Positions 35,533 through 45,277 of a DNA stretch of 64,000 nt are shown here, one piece after another (positions within the stretch are counted from its first letter, which is position 1; each line of letters opens with the position of its first letter). Source of the stretch: an uncultured SAR324 cluster bacterium (GTDB lineage Bacteria; SAR324; NAC60-12); the NCBI GenBank assembly GCA_905182865.1, contig CAJJCY010000002.1, forward strand, positions 257,040 to 321,039, read 5' to 3'. The notes beneath the pieces are model-generated. The model saw nothing but the letters and a program-made list of their open reading frames with translations. It searched no databases and was not told the origin of the DNA. Both the position numbers and the translations under genes were made by a program.

Positions 35533-38325
35533 TCAGGCCTTGATTATTCTGCAAAGACCGGTTTTTGTTTCTTGCATCTGAGTGATGCGGTCATAACCAT
35601 AGTTCATTACCGTATTTGCTGACTCTCCCATTCCATAAGGGACATACCCTTCAGGATATTTGTCTGATAGGTCCTTTCCGTTAAAGACACCACCCCAATG
35701 GAAAGGCAGGTATATCATGTCAGGACTTACCCTTCTAGTAACCTTTGCCTTAACTTTGATACGGCTTGGCTCTGAATCAGTATCCTCAGGAGATTCAACC
35801 CAAATCCAGTCGCCATGCCTGATGCGATTGTCATTTGCTAGGCGAGGATGTATTTCTGCGTACATTTCAGGCTGCAATTCTACAAGCCACTGGCAATTAC
35901 GTTCACTGTTTCCACCTCCTTCAAATTCAACCTGCCTGCCTGAAGAAAGAATGAGAGGGTATTTTTTGACCCAATCAGCCTTCTGCAGACTCTTAAAAAG
36001 TGTCGGAACGCGAAAATGATCCTTAACATCATCGTATGTGACCCAATCCGTAATAAGGTCCGGTCTGGGACTGTGAATAGGTTCGCGGTGTTTCGGCACT
36101 GGATCATCCTTAAAGGTCCATACATGGAAGCGGGCGCGGCCATTTCCGTATGGAGCCAAACCTTTTGCTATCGCATCTTCAAACACTTTACCGGTTAAAT
36201 CTGTCTTCCAGTTCTTCATTTCCGCATATCCCTCATTAATGGAACTGGCAACCGGTGCAGATCCATTCCCGGCAAGCAAGGTCCTGCCATCAGGCGCCTT
36301 GGTTCCCCACCTAGCACGGAATCCCATACCTCCTTTTGCCACAGGAATGCTTGTTCGATAAAGGATGTGTGAACCAGGATGTTTTTCCGTCCAGCAAGGC
36401 CATGGAAGACCCCATTGCTCACCGTCACATGGACCTCCTTCTGCGATCTTAGTTTTAAGGTCGAAGGCATGTCCCCATTCCTGTTGACGTTTCATCCGTT
36501 CAACGGTTTGACCTGTCATACCTATTGTACGCATACCAAGGTTCCATTCTCGAGTAATATCCTCTGGCAACTGTTTCCATGGTCCCTTTCGATTCTTTTT
36601 GAACTCCTTGCCAAAGCCCAGACGATCAGCGAGATCAATTATAATATCAAGATCCTTCCGGGATTCCCAAACCGGTTTAACAACCTGGTTGCGCCACTGG
36701 ATATCTCTGTTGGAGTTTGTCACCGATCCTGCTTGCTCGTATACAGTTGCAGCTGGAAGGATGTAAACCCCATCCTTACGATCGGGTAAGATGGAAGTTG
36801 TAGTTACAAAAGGATCAATATCAACAAGAAGTTCTACTTTATCCAGAGCCTTCTTTACCCGATCCATTTGTGATTGACTGTTGCAGGAGTGCCCCCAATA
36901 GAAGGCTGCATGGACATTAACATCCTGTCCAAGTTCCTTGGAATCCATAAGTACGCCTTCATACCACCGAGCTACGGTAAACCCTGGCTTGCCCATTATC
37001 TTTTCGTTCTTGAAGCGTGACTTCATCCAATCATGTTCCACACCCCAGACATTAGACCAATGTTTATAGGCAGAGTTGACACCCAAACCATAGTAACCTG
37101 GCAGTGTATTTGAGAGCACACCAAGATCTGTGGCTCCCTGGACATTATCGTGTCCGCGGAATATATTACAACCACCTCCGGGCTTGCCCATGTTACCCAG
37201 TACTAATTGCAGAGCAGCGTATGATCGAGTGTTTGAGGTACCATTAGCATGCTGAGTTCCGCCCATGGCCCATATGAGTGTGCCTGGTCGATTTTCAGCC
37301 ATCAGTCGAGCTGCATGCTCTATATCTGCAACAGGACACCCTGTAATGTCAGACACAGTCTCAAGATCATAGCGCTTCAGTTCTTCTTTCAAGTCACTGT
37401 ATCCATAAGTACGATCATTGATCATGCTCTTGTCTTCCCAGCCATTTTTCAAGATAACGTTCACGAGGCCATAGATTAAGGCTACATCCGTACCTGAACG
37501 AAATTGTAAATTTTTATTGGCAAATGCTGATGTTTGAGTAAAACGCGGGTCCGCAACAATGATTTGCGCTTTGTTCTCCTCTTTCGCTGTTAGAATATGC
37601 TGCATCGCGATTGGGTGCGAGGTACAGACATTTTCTCCAATAATGAAAACACATTTACTGTTTCGGATGTCGTTCATGGAGTTTGTCATTGCCCCGTAAC
37701 CCCAAGTATTAGCAATCCCGGCCACAGTGGTGGAGTGACATATTCGGGCCTGATGGTCAATATTATTGCTACCCCAGAAGGCAGCGAATTTTCGCAAAGC
37801 ATACGACATCTCATTATTGTGATGCGCTGACCCGAGAATCATCAAGGCATCCGGTCCATGCTTCTTTCGAATATCCTTCAGCTTGGAGCTTATCTCACCC
37901 ATTGCTGTATCCCAACTAAGTCGTTTCCATTTCCCACCCTCGAGCTTCATTGGGTACTTCAAACGTTTTTCGCTGATCACATGCTCCCTTGCTGCGGCAC
38001 CTTTGGAACATAAGCTACCCTGGTTTATCGGATGTTCAAACCACGGCTCAATGCTCACCCAAGTGTCGTTTTCAACTTCTGCAATAAAACCGCAACCTAC
38101 GGCACAATTTCCACAAATTGTTTTTATTTGCGTCAGATTACGTGGATCTTTTGCAACCCCTGAAGCTTTTGCCTCCCTTACTAGAGAAGGGCCCATAGCT
38201 GCTAATCCAATCCCCATTCCAGCAGCAGTAATAAAACCACGGCGGCTTACACTGGGTTGGAGACTGTCTGTAAAAGCAGAATCCAGGTTCTGCCCTCCAC
38301 TATGTATAACTCTTGTCAGTTTCAT
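35533..38325 (-). CDS. fdhA: Formate dehydrogenase catalytic (alpha) subunit, Cys type, Tat exported
   Basis: 930 aa molybdopterin oxidoreductase oxidising formate to CO2. Tat signal SRRGFITAAG (Arg28-Arg29). The [4Fe-4S] ligands are Cys71, Cys74, Cys78 and Cys106. The metal ligand lies in DHQARICHSTTVAG as Cys196 (codon TGT) followed by the catalytic His197, so this is a cysteine, not selenocysteine, enzyme. NIFRGHDNVQGATDLG and the C-terminal MIYLPFHWGGVFNG are bis-MGD-binding regions. The sequence is closest in style to the proteobacterial respiratory FDH alpha subunits. Metal could be Mo or W; linked tup genes favour W. Confidence 0.95.
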   Translation of the reverse strand: MKLTRVIHSGGQNLDSAFTDSLQPSVSRRGFITAAGMGIGLAAMGPSLVREAKASGVAKDPRNLTQIKTICGNCAVGCGFIAEVENDTWVSIEPWFEHPINQGSLCSKGAAAREHVISEKRLKYPMKLEGGKWKRLSWDTAMGEISSKLKDIRKKHGPDALMILGSAHHNNEMSYALRKFAAFWGSNNIDHQARICHSTTVAGIANTWGYGAMTNSMNDIRNSKCVFIIGENVCTSHPIAMQHILTAKEENKAQIIVADPRFTQTSAFANKNLQFRSGTDVALIYGLVNVILKNGWEDKSMINDRTYGYSDLKEELKRYDLETVSDITGCPVADIEHAARLMAENRPGTLIWAMGGTQHANGTSNTRSYAALQLVLGNMGKPGGGCNIFRGHDNVQGATDLGVLSNTLPGYYGLGVNSAYKHWSNVWGVEHDWMKSRFKNEKIMGKPGFTVARWYEGVLMDSKELGQDVNVHAAFYWGHSCNSQSQMDRVKKALDKVELLVDIDPFVTTTSILPDRKDGVYILPAATVYEQAGSVTNSNRDIQWRNQVVKPVWESRKDLDIIIDLADRLGFGKEFKKNRKGPWKQLPEDITREWNLGMRTIGMTGQTVERMKRQQEWGHAFDLKTKIAEGGPCDGEQWGLPWPCWTEKHPGSHILYRTSIPVAKGGMGFRARWGTKAPDGRTLLAGNGSAPVASSINEGYAEMKNWKTDLTGKVFEDAIAKGLAPYGNGRARFHVWTFKDDPVPKHREPIHSPRPDLITDWVTYDDVKDHFRVPTLFKSLQKADWVKKYPLILSSGRQVEFEGGGNSERNCQWLVELQPEMYAEIHPRLANDNRIRHGDWIWVESPEDTDSEPSRIKVKAKVTRRVSPDMIYLPFHWGGVFNGKDLSDKYPEGYVPYGMGESANTVMNYGYDRITQMQETKTGLCRIIKA

Positions 38326-38340
38326 AATCCTCTTAGGATT

Positions 38341-38544
38341 TTAGGTGTATAGGGTTTTATAATAACGCTCTGCTTCTTCAGTCCGTCGATATAAAATAGG
38401 ACCTTTGGAAGTGTCTGAGCCTATCGCTTCTTCTGATTTCGCAAAGGCTGTACCTGCGGTCAGCATTGTCGCCGAGGTGGCTCCCGCTGCTACAAGTACT
38501 CCTTTTAGAAAGCCTCTTCTGTCTGAACCTTTTTCGTTTTCCAT
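38341..38544 (-). CDS. Formate-dehydrogenase-region Tat-signal small protein
   Basis: 67 aa from the ATG at 38542-38544, chosen because AAGGAG lies seven bases upstream; a longer frame to 38610 lacks a site. Tat motif SDRRGFLKG and a hydrophobic AAGATSATMLTAG core precede a short tail ending EEAERYYKTL. This matches the small Tat proteins (TIGR02811-like) that precede FDH alpha genes; their role is unknown, possibly in assembly or as a subunit. The gap to fdhA is 15 bases. Confidence 0.82.
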   Translation of the reverse strand: MENEKGSDRRGFLKGVLVAAGATSATMLTAGTAFAKSEEAIGSDTSKGPILYRRTEEAERYYKTLYT

Positions 38545-38695
38545 ATCCCAATCTCCTTCCGTTTCAGAAAGTGTTCTTGTTAAAAAAGCCTTAACGGCAA
38601 TTGTAAACAACTACCCTACTGCAGAAGAGTAGCTTTTTATAAAAATTGAGTCTGTTTTGCATCTACAGCCGAGTATTCAGATTCAATTTATTCAA

Positions 38696-38944
38696 TTAGC
38701 TAATGCAGGCAATGGAATCACAAATGATGCTTCCATCTTCGTTTTTAGAGGCGACCTCAATCTCCACCTCATATCCTTCTTCAAGGTCTTCCAATTCCCC
38801 GCTCATAAGACCAACTGTTTCATGTTCGATCACCTCCACATTTGTTCGCAACGCGAAATTGACCGTAATCTCATTACCATTTTCCTCAACAATCAATGCT
38901 GAGCGGTTAGCAACATCAAGATGCCTTATTCTTCCTTCAATCAT
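38696..38944 (-). CDS. Small acidic protein of unknown function upstream of FDH operon
   Basis: 82 aa, MIEGRIRHLDVANRSALIVE..., no signal peptide, rich in Glu/Val with alternating pattern suggesting a small beta-barrel (VNFALRTNVEVIE, YEVEIEVASKNEDG). GGGGTAAG precedes the start. It may be the first gene of the FDH operon, about 150 bases before the Tat small protein. Not recognised. Confidence 0.6.
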   Translation of the reverse strand: MIEGRIRHLDVANRSALIVEENGNEITVNFALRTNVEVIEHETVGLMSGELEDLEEGYEVEIEVASKNEDGSIICDSIACIS

Positions 38945-39629
38945 TGTTCTTACCCCAATTTTGAAAATTAAACACCTTATTCACTCTATTCAGATGAAAA
39001 TTCATTTGGATTTAATTAGCTCCTGCTAATTAAATTAAAAAGTGAGTTTTTTTATTGTTGGAACAATTTCATCAACATCATTGACCTGTTTTATAAAATC
39101 ATTAAAAGTTTGTCAACAAAAAATAACACTTTTTACCTCTTTTTTAAAAAATAATTTTTTAATCTTATAATATCAGTAAATTATACTGTAAGTATATTTT
39201 GTTATGAGTATTGATTTTCATTTTAAATAGATAAAAGTGTGAAATCTTTTAAATTTATTATAAATAATGACTTCTCTGAAACCAAAATTTCCAATTTTTT
39301 TAACATATTAATTGATTTTATACAGTTGGTTCTCCTTAAACACTGAAATGCATTATAATCAATTCCTGTTGATTCAAACCAAAAATACTTCACATTTAGG
39401 CACACCCCCACCAACCTTTCACCACCATTCTTGCAAACCAATCCATTTGATGTTATAAAGTTAGCATCCATAAATAAATTTCACAAAACGTTGTAAGACA
39501 CAGAATAACATCTTCATTTCCTACTTAATATTTTTAATTTTATTTTATTGGTTAGTGAGAAAAAATAGGATTCTTATAATGATGTGAAACTCTTAAATCT
39601 CGAATTAAAAAAATAAACAATATAGTTAA
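38945..39629. other. Intergenic region between FDH operon and MORN genes
   Basis: About 685 bases, extremely AT-rich, divergent promoter region for the FDH operon (minus) and MORN genes (plus). It contains a perfect 24-base palindrome at 39011-39034. A minus-strand frame at 39223-39471 lacks supporting signals. Confidence 0.55.
39011..39034. promoter_or_regulatory. Palindrome in the FDH operon upstream region
   Basis: TTTAATTAGC-TCCT-GCTAATTAAA, 10-bp perfect arms with a 4-base centre, about 70 bases upstream of the first FDH-operon start. It could be a regulator dyad or a transcript hairpin; a T-run follows on the plus strand at 39047-39053. Confidence 0.4.
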
Positions 39630-40364
39630 ATGTCTAGTATTCAAAGGGTTCTATATTTAAGGTATGAAAAAGAAGAATTAAGATGGTTTGAGGATGTTGA
39701 TAGTGGACATGAAGTTAGATCTACTGGAGTACATATACCAACTGGATTTTGGAAGAAATTAACTTATCCAAATGGAGAAAAATATGAAGGTGAATGGAAG
39801 AATGGTAAAAGACATGGTCAAGGATCATACAACGATTCTGATGGCAGAAAATATGTAGGTGAATGGAATGATGGAGCAGGAGAAGGTCATGGAATGATCA
39901 CTTGGACTAATGGAAATAAATATGAGGGAGAGGTCAAGGATGGTGAAATGGTGGGTCAAGGGATATTTTATTGGTTTGATGGAGATAAGTATACAGGCGA
40001 ATACAAAGATGGGAAAAGGCATGGTCAAGGATCATACACTCATCTTGATGGGAGAAAATATGAGGGACAGTGGAAAGATGGTAAAATAAATGGACAAGGA
40101 ACATACACTTACCCTGATGGTAGAAAATATGAAGGACAGTGGAAGGATGCAAAATTATATGGCCAAGGAGTCTACATTGGATTTTATGGAGAAAAGTATG
40201 AAGGAAAATGGAAGTATGGGATTTATCATGGTAAAGGAATATACACTTTTTCTGATGGGATAAAATGGATAGGTGAATGGAGAGAAGATAAACCTTGGAA
40301 TATCACAGAATTCAGCAAAGATGGAAAAATAAATGGAAAAATGGTGAATGGAGTACAACAGTAA
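39630..40364 (+). CDS. MORN-repeat protein (first of pair)
   Basis: 244 aa; residues ~48-225 are about eight MORN repeats of 23 residues of the type DGRKYEGQWKDGKINGQGTY. MORN arrays form elongated beta-hairpin sheets used for protein or lipid contact. No signal peptide or enzyme domain. The N-terminal ~45 residues (ending TGVHIPTGFWKKL) are unique. It ends EWREDKPWN...KDGKINGKMVNG, an ending shared with the paralogue at 40676. DNA is AT-rich with strong 69-base periodicity. Confidence 0.85.
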   Translation: MSSIQRVLYLRYEKEELRWFEDVDSGHEVRSTGVHIPTGFWKKLTYPNGEKYEGEWKNGKRHGQGSYNDSDGRKYVGEWNDGAGEGHGMITWTNGNKYEGEVKDGEMVGQGIFYWFDGDKYTGEYKDGKRHGQGSYTHLDGRKYEGQWKDGKINGQGTYTYPDGRKYEGQWKDAKLYGQGVYIGFYGEKYEGKWKYGIYHGKGIYTFSDGIKWIGEWREDKPWNITEFSKDGKINGKMVNGVQQ

Positions 40365-40675
40365 ATAACTAGCTAAAAGCAAGTCTATCATCTCCTTTAA
40401 TTAATCCCAGTAAATATAAAGATTCTTCAAACGTCACATACTTGCTCCAAGGGACACTAAATTAATTCTTGTAATTAAACAAATTCCTGTCAGATACTTC
40501 AAGCTAGCTAAAACGCATTCACTAAGTATACTTAGATAGACATAAACTAATCAAATCTCTGCTATTCATACCACATTTATTTCAATTCTATTTCGTCTTT
40601 TAAAGTAATGAATCATTCTAAAGTTTCCTTGAAAAGAGAAAAATTTATTCCTAATATTACTAACAAAATAATAAA
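40365..40675. other. Gap between MORN genes
   Basis: About 310 AT-rich bases with no gene or structure that I can support; it may hold a separate promoter for the second MORN gene. Confidence 0.5.
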
Positions 40676-41302
40676 ATGTCTGGAAATCAAGTAGATCAAT
40701 TATTGAATGATGTGGGATCGTATGAAGGTGAATACAAGAACGGGAAATATCATGGTCAAGGAATTTACAGTTATCTTGATGGATCAATGTATGAAGGAAA
40801 ATGGAAGGATGGGGAAAAACATGGTCAAGGGACACTAACTTCACCTGGTGGGGACAAATATGTGGGTAAATTCAAGAATGGGGCATTTCATGGTAAAGGG
40901 GTCTGCACTTATGTTGATGGGACAAAATACGTTGGGGAATTCCTATTTGGAGAATATAGTGGGCATGGCACACATACTTATTCTGATGGTGCGAAGTATG
41001 AAGGTGAATGGAATGATGGGCAGCCACAAGGTCAAGGAATCTTCGCTAAACCTGACGGGACAAAGTATGTAGGAGAATTCAAGGATGGAAAATTTTGTGG
41101 TCAAGGAACACACACTTATCCTGATGGAACAATGTATGAGGGGAAATTCAAAAATGGGGAGCCACAAGGCCAAGGTACTATAACTTTTGCTGAAGGAGGC
41201 AAGTATGTTGGAGAATTCAGGGAATTTAAACCATGGAACGCAATAGTATATGACAAAGACGGAAACATCTTAGGAAGGTGTATAAATGGTGAGATGAAAT
41301 AA
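40676..41302 (+). CDS. MORN-repeat protein (second of pair)
   Basis: 208 aa with about eight MORN repeats (for example DGTKYVGEFKDGKFCGQGTH) starting almost at residue 15 and closing with FREFKPWN...KDGNILGRCINGEM, the same cap as the first MORN protein. It is evidently a tandem duplicate that has diverged in repeat sequence and lost or never had the N-terminal extension. Cytoplasmic by appearance; role unknown. Confidence 0.85.
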   Translation: MSGNQVDQLLNDVGSYEGEYKNGKYHGQGIYSYLDGSMYEGKWKDGEKHGQGTLTSPGGDKYVGKFKNGAFHGKGVCTYVDGTKYVGEFLFGEYSGHGTHTYSDGAKYEGEWNDGQPQGQGIFAKPDGTKYVGEFKDGKFCGQGTHTYPDGTMYEGKFKNGEPQGQGTITFAEGGKYVGEFREFKPWNAIVYDKDGNILGRCINGEMK

Positions 41303-41372
41303 ATTATTTACTAAATCCTATTGATCATCCACTCTTTAATCTCACTTATCTACCATTATAAAGCATTTGAAT

Positions 41373-41513
41373 ATGGAAGGAATAACACTATTAATTTTTC
41401 ATATTATTGTCATTGGAGCCGTTGTTGCTACAACATTTATTATCGCTTTTTCTGCAGGTAAAAAAGATGGCATTCGCTCTATACTAAAAAAACAAGAGGG
41501 AAAGGACCATTAA
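41373..41513 (+). CDS. 46-residue single-pass membrane protein
   Basis: MEGITLLIFHIIVIGAVVAT... : one hydrophobic helix (residues ~5-27) followed by a basic tail SAGKKDGIRSILKKQEGKDH, giving an N-out, C-in topology by the positive-inside rule. It lies 70 bases after the second MORN gene on the same strand. Resembles small accessory membrane subunits in form only; unknown function. Confidence 0.5.
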   Translation: MEGITLLIFHIIVIGAVVATTFIIAFSAGKKDGIRSILKKQEGKDH

Positions 41514-41772
41514 TATTTTCCAGAGAAAATATAATTTCTAATTGAAATTATTATTTAGATGAACGTATTTAAAACAAAACCATGCTGCATTATTCTTTCA
41601 AAACTTTCTACCAATAACGTTCTTCACAATCACCAACTATTCTTGTAGGATAAAAAATTAGTCTACATATCCAAGAAATAAATCCTATTCAGGATTTTGA
41701 TTTATGAAAGTATAATCTGCCTAAATACTACATACACTTCAGTAAAAGTTTTGACTAAATAATTCAGGGAGG

Positions 41773-42132
41773 TTATTTCCTCAAGACAAAAAAGGCATTC
41801 GGCCCTTCGCAAAATGCTAAAAGGTGTTTCAGATGATAAACAAAAACGACAGTTTTACCACCAACCATTTCTGCAAATTCAAAACGCCATGCTGCAGTTT
41901 TTTTTTGAAATTCGCGTTTAAGAACCTCAAACCGCTGCATTTCTTTACGCAAAACATAAGCAGCTGCTGGATGCCACTCTGGCTCTAAAGGACTACCGTA
42001 GATTCCTTTTACTTGAAAATCTGTCTCCTGATTAACGGCTTTTTCACATAGATTTTCCAGTTTTTTCTCAGGTTCCTCTGCACCGGCAAGTGACAAATAA
42101 CACAAGCATAAAACAACTAAAATCAAGCGCAT
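41773..42132 (-). CDS. Small exported protein of unknown function
   Basis: 119 aa with a signal peptide (MRLILVVLCLCYLSLAGA). The mature part has two Cys (NLCEKAV and LAFCEGP) that could pair, and a central KREFQKKTAAWRFEFAEM helix. It starts three bases after the metallophosphoesterase stop and is surely co-transcribed. Not recognised. Confidence 0.65.
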   Translation of the reverse strand: MRLILVVLCLCYLSLAGAEEPEKKLENLCEKAVNQETDFQVKGIYGSPLEPEWHPAAAYVLRKEMQRFEVLKREFQKKTAAWRFEFAEMVGGKTVVFVYHLKHLLAFCEGPNAFFVLRK

Positions 42133-42135
42133 CGT

Positions 42136-42969
42136 TTAATTGAGCAAGATCGGACTGACCCGTACATTATCTCCATACAAGTCTATTTGATGAAACGAAG
42201 ATACCTGTCCAGAACTTAGTGTTGAAGTAGAAGCCGCGGAATTAAGCAGCAATAATTCGGGACCAGAATCTCTTGGCAGATGATGAATCCAATTTTTATG
42301 AATGTGCCCATGTAAATAAAGACGGATTTGCGGATGTCGCAAAATCCAATCCCTCACCGGTACAAGATTATAAAGCTCGTGAAACCTGTCATAATTCCAT
42401 CCTTCAGGAAATGTCAGCGGATAGTGATTGACAATTATGAACTGAGTTTGTTTCGGGCAGCTCTGCAGCAGATCTGCTGTTGCTTGTATAGTGCTGCGGC
42501 GGACTGTTCCTGAAGCAGTCAACCAATCATTTGGATGAGCGCTATCCCATCCAATGATTACCCAGTCTGAGTTTAGTTTGCGCACATGAATTTCTTTATT
42601 TCCAAAAAATTCCCCAAAATATTGGCTAAATAAATCTGTCCCTGCTGCCTGCATGACATAACGATCATGGTTTCCTGGAATAACTGTCACACGCTCAGGA
42701 TCTGTTAGTAAAGGTTCCAGAGTTTTTCGGGCCCTTGAGAATTCTTTCTCCAGCGCAAGTTGTGTCAGATCACCGCTTATTACTAAATGGTCCCAATTCA
42801 TTTTTTGAATTTGTTCAACAAGTCGTTTTGCCCGCTGAAATGGAAACTGCCTTTTTCGCCGAAAGATAAAATTAGCTGCACCTAAAATTCTTTTTGATTT
42901 CCAATCTCGAAAATTTTGCGGATATGTATGGAAATGCAAATCAGAAATATGTATGATTGTTGTGTTCAT
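42136..42969 (-). CDS. Calcineurin-like metallophosphoesterase
   Basis: 277 aa with all metal-binding motifs of the family in order: HISDLHFH (Asp, His), VISGDLTQ, IPGNHDRY, VNHYP and LHGHIHKN. No signal peptide, so cytoplasmic. Close in layout to cAMP phosphodiesterase CpdA-like and related phosphoesterases; the substrate cannot be assigned. Confidence 0.88.
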   Translation of the reverse strand: MNTTIIHISDLHFHTYPQNFRDWKSKRILGAANFIFRRKRQFPFQRAKRLVEQIQKMNWDHLVISGDLTQLALEKEFSRARKTLEPLLTDPERVTVIPGNHDRYVMQAAGTDLFSQYFGEFFGNKEIHVRKLNSDWVIIGWDSAHPNDWLTASGTVRRSTIQATADLLQSCPKQTQFIIVNHYPLTFPEGWNYDRFHELYNLVPVRDWILRHPQIRLYLHGHIHKNWIHHLPRDSGPELLLLNSAASTSTLSSGQVSSFHQIDLYGDNVRVSPILLN

Positions 42970-43165
42970 TATGTTTTGAATTTATTTCTACAAAATAAGT
43001 CAAAGACAGTAGCAGCAATCTGCCAGTTATTTTGACGTTTAAACTTTATTTTGTGTGGAAAGACATTTGAAGCAGAATGCCTATATTTTACTTTGTTCGC
43101 AAGCGTTCTTTTTTTGGGGAAGGGACACTGGCAATTCATTTTAACCCCCCGACACAGGAGAATTA

Positions 43166-45268
43166 ATGGTCACAGCTATCATGGCTTCAGCTTTGGTCGC
43201 CACAACTTCGGCACTTACTGGACCATCCACCAAATCGCAAATTGAAAATTCTGAAGAAGCAGAGAAACTTATTAAAATTCACGGTGCAATAGCCAGAGGC
43301 GCTATGGCCTTTTTGAAAGCAGAATATAAATACATGGTTTATTTCATGGCGGGATTTGCGATCGTCATTGCCCTGTTGATTGATGACCCCCATACTCCGG
43401 AAGTCAATGAAGGAATATATACCGCAATTTCATTTTTGCTAGGCTGTGTCATTTCGATTGTTTCAGGCTTTATCGGAATGCGGATTGCTACTATTGGAAA
43501 TGCAAGAACAACAACTGCTGCCAAAAATTCAATTGCAGATGCTTTTTACGTTGCGCTAAATTCCGGTGCCGTGATGGGTTTTGGTCTGGTAGGTTTAGCC
43601 GTACTTGGACTTGGCGGAATTTACTTAATTCTTGATGCCCTTCTTCCGGGAATTGAAAAACATATTCTGATGGAAGTCATGGCAGGTTTTGGACTTGGCG
43701 GATCATCGATTGCTCTTTTCGGACGTGTGAGTGGAGGAATATTCACTAAGGCTGCAGACGTCGGTGCAGATCTGGTTGGAAAAGTTGAGCAGGGAATTCC
43801 GGAAGACGATCCACGAAATCCTGCTGTGATTGCAGATAATGTTGGAGACAATGTTGGTGATGTTGCCGGAATGGGCGCCGATTTGTTTGGTTCCTGTGCA
43901 GAAAGTACTTGTGCTGCACTGGTTATTGGAGCAGTTGCTTTTGCCACAAATTTGGAAGCACTTTTGTTCCCTATATTGATTTCTGCAGTCGGCATACCCG
44001 TAAGTCTTGTCACTATGTTTACTGCACGTGTAAAAGAAGAAAAGGATGTTGCACCTGCCTTAAAAAGACTGCTTATTGTCGCCACTGGACTAAGTGCAGT
44101 TGCCATGTATTTTGTCACATTGTGGGCACTTCCAGAAAACTTTGAAATAAACGGAGAAGTTTATACAAATATGGACGTCTTTCTCTGTTACTTAACCGGC
44201 GCAGTTACTGGATTGCTGGTAGGACTTCTCACCGAATACTACACCTCACATGATTTCAAACCGGTGCAGGAAGTAGCAAAAGCTTCTGAAACGGGAGCCG
44301 CAACTAACATTATTTTCGGACTCGCTCTGGGTTATCACAGTGCCACTGGTTCAATCCTGCTTCTGGCTGTCAGCATTTACATGCCGTTCACACTGGCAGG
44401 GATGTACGGTGTTGCAATTGCTGCCATCGGCATGCTAAGCACACTGGTGGTTGGATTGACAATTGATGCTTACGGACCTGTTGCCGATAATGCAGGAGGT
44501 ATTGCCGAAATGACCGGTATGGGTGAAAGTGTCCGAGACAGAACGGATGTACTTGATTCAGCAGGAAATACAACTGCAGCAATTGGTAAAGGATTTGCCA
44601 TTGGTTCTGCAATTCTTACTTCCCTCGCACTTTTTTCTGCATTTTTAACCCGGGCAGATCTTTTAGATCCACAGGCCAAAATCATGGACAGCATTAACCT
44701 GCTCGATCCGCTTGTCTTAACCGGACTATTTGTTGGGGCCATGCTACCCTTCCTCTTTTCCGCAATGACTATGAAATCAGTCGGCAAGGCAGCTTTTGAC
44801 ATGATTGAAGAAGTCCGCCACCAGTTTCGTACAATTCCTGGAATCATGGAAGGCACAGCAGAACCGGATTACGAAAAATGCGTTAGTATTTCTACAGAAG
44901 CGGCACTGCGTGAAATGATTCCTCCGGGAATATTGATCATGGGTACACCGCTTTTGGTGGGTTTCCTGTTTGGGGTTCCCGCTGTTGCCGGAATTTTGGC
45001 AGGTTCTCTGGTTTCCGGAGGCGTTCTCGCTATTTCATCAGCGAATTCTGGAGGAGCCTGGGACAATGCCAAGAAATACATAGAAAAAGGTAACCTTGGT
45101 GGAAAAGGTACAGAGACTCACAAAGCCGCAGTGGTTGGAGATACAGTTGGTGATCCTTTGAAGGACACTTCCGGCCCTGCCCTAAACATCCTTATTAAAC
45201 TTTCTGCTATTCTCAGCCTTGTTTTTGTTCCGTTTTTCATTCAGTACGGCGGTTTGTTAATTGGCTGA
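43166..45268 (+). CDS. hppA: Membrane-bound pyrophosphatase (proton or sodium pumping)
   Basis: 700-aa polytopic pyrophosphatase coupling PPi hydrolysis to ion export. Catalytic segments are intact: [38 protein letters not shown] and late [19 protein letters not shown]. The K+-dependence signature reads [16 protein letters not shown], Ala/Gly where K+-independent enzymes have Lys/Thr, so it should be of the K+-dependent subfamily; Na+ versus H+ cannot be settled by eye. ACAGGAG sets the start at 43166. The first membrane helix is short ([18 protein letters not shown]), slightly unusual. Confidence 0.93.
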   Translation: MVTAIMASALVATTSALTGPSTKSQIENSEEAEKLIKIHGAIARGAMAFLKAEYKYMVYFMAGFAIVIALLIDDPHTPEVNEGIYTAISFLLGCVISIVSGFIGMRIATIGNARTTTAAKNSIADAFYVALNSGAVMGFGLVGLAVLGLGGIYLILDALLPGIEKHILMEVMAGFGLGGSSIALFGRVSGGIFTKAADVGADLVGKVEQGIPEDDPRNPAVIADNVGDNVGDVAGMGADLFGSCAESTCAALVIGAVAFATNLEALLFPILISAVGIPVSLVTMFTARVKEEKDVAPALKRLLIVATGLSAVAMYFVTLWALPENFEINGEVYTNMDVFLCYLTGAVTGLLVGLLTEYYTSHDFKPVQEVAKASETGAATNIIFGLALGYHSATGSILLLAVSIYMPFTLAGMYGVAIAAIGMLSTLVVGLTIDAYGPVADNAGGIAEMTGMGESVRDRTDVLDSAGNTTAAIGKGFAIGSAILTSLALFSAFLTRADLLDPQAKIMDSINLLDPLVLTGLFVGAMLPFLFSAMTMKSVGKAAFDMIEEVRHQFRTIPGIMEGTAEPDYEKCVSISTEAALREMIPPGILIMGTPLLVGFLFGVPAVAGILAGSLVSGGVLAISSANSGGAWDNAKKYIEKGNLGGKGTETHKAAVVGDTVGDPLKDTSGPALNILIKLSAILSLVFVPFFIQYGGLLIG

Positions 45269-45277
45269 TTACTTGTA

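Noticed and set aside
37720-37760. Possible selenocysteine codon at the FDH metal-ligand position
   Set aside because: The codon is TGT (Cys196), not TGA, and no SECIS-like need arises.
39223-39471. Minus-strand 82-codon frame in the FDH/MORN divergent region
   Set aside because: No ribosome site, no recognisable motif, amino-acid pattern typical of AT-rich non-coding DNA.
39825-41173. Several antisense open frames over the MORN genes, rich in His, Ile, Phe and Ser
   Set aside because: They are by-products of the 69-base periodicity of the sense repeats; the sense frames show clear MORN repeats.
39760-41230. Regular short DNA repeats suggesting a CRISPR-like array
   Set aside because: The period is 69 bases with coding-frame degeneracy and no constant repeat/variable spacer pattern; they are MORN codons.
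43051-43245. Open frame overlapping the start of hppA
   Set aside because: Out of frame with hppA, which has its own ACAGGAG ribosome site at 43166; composition not protein-like.
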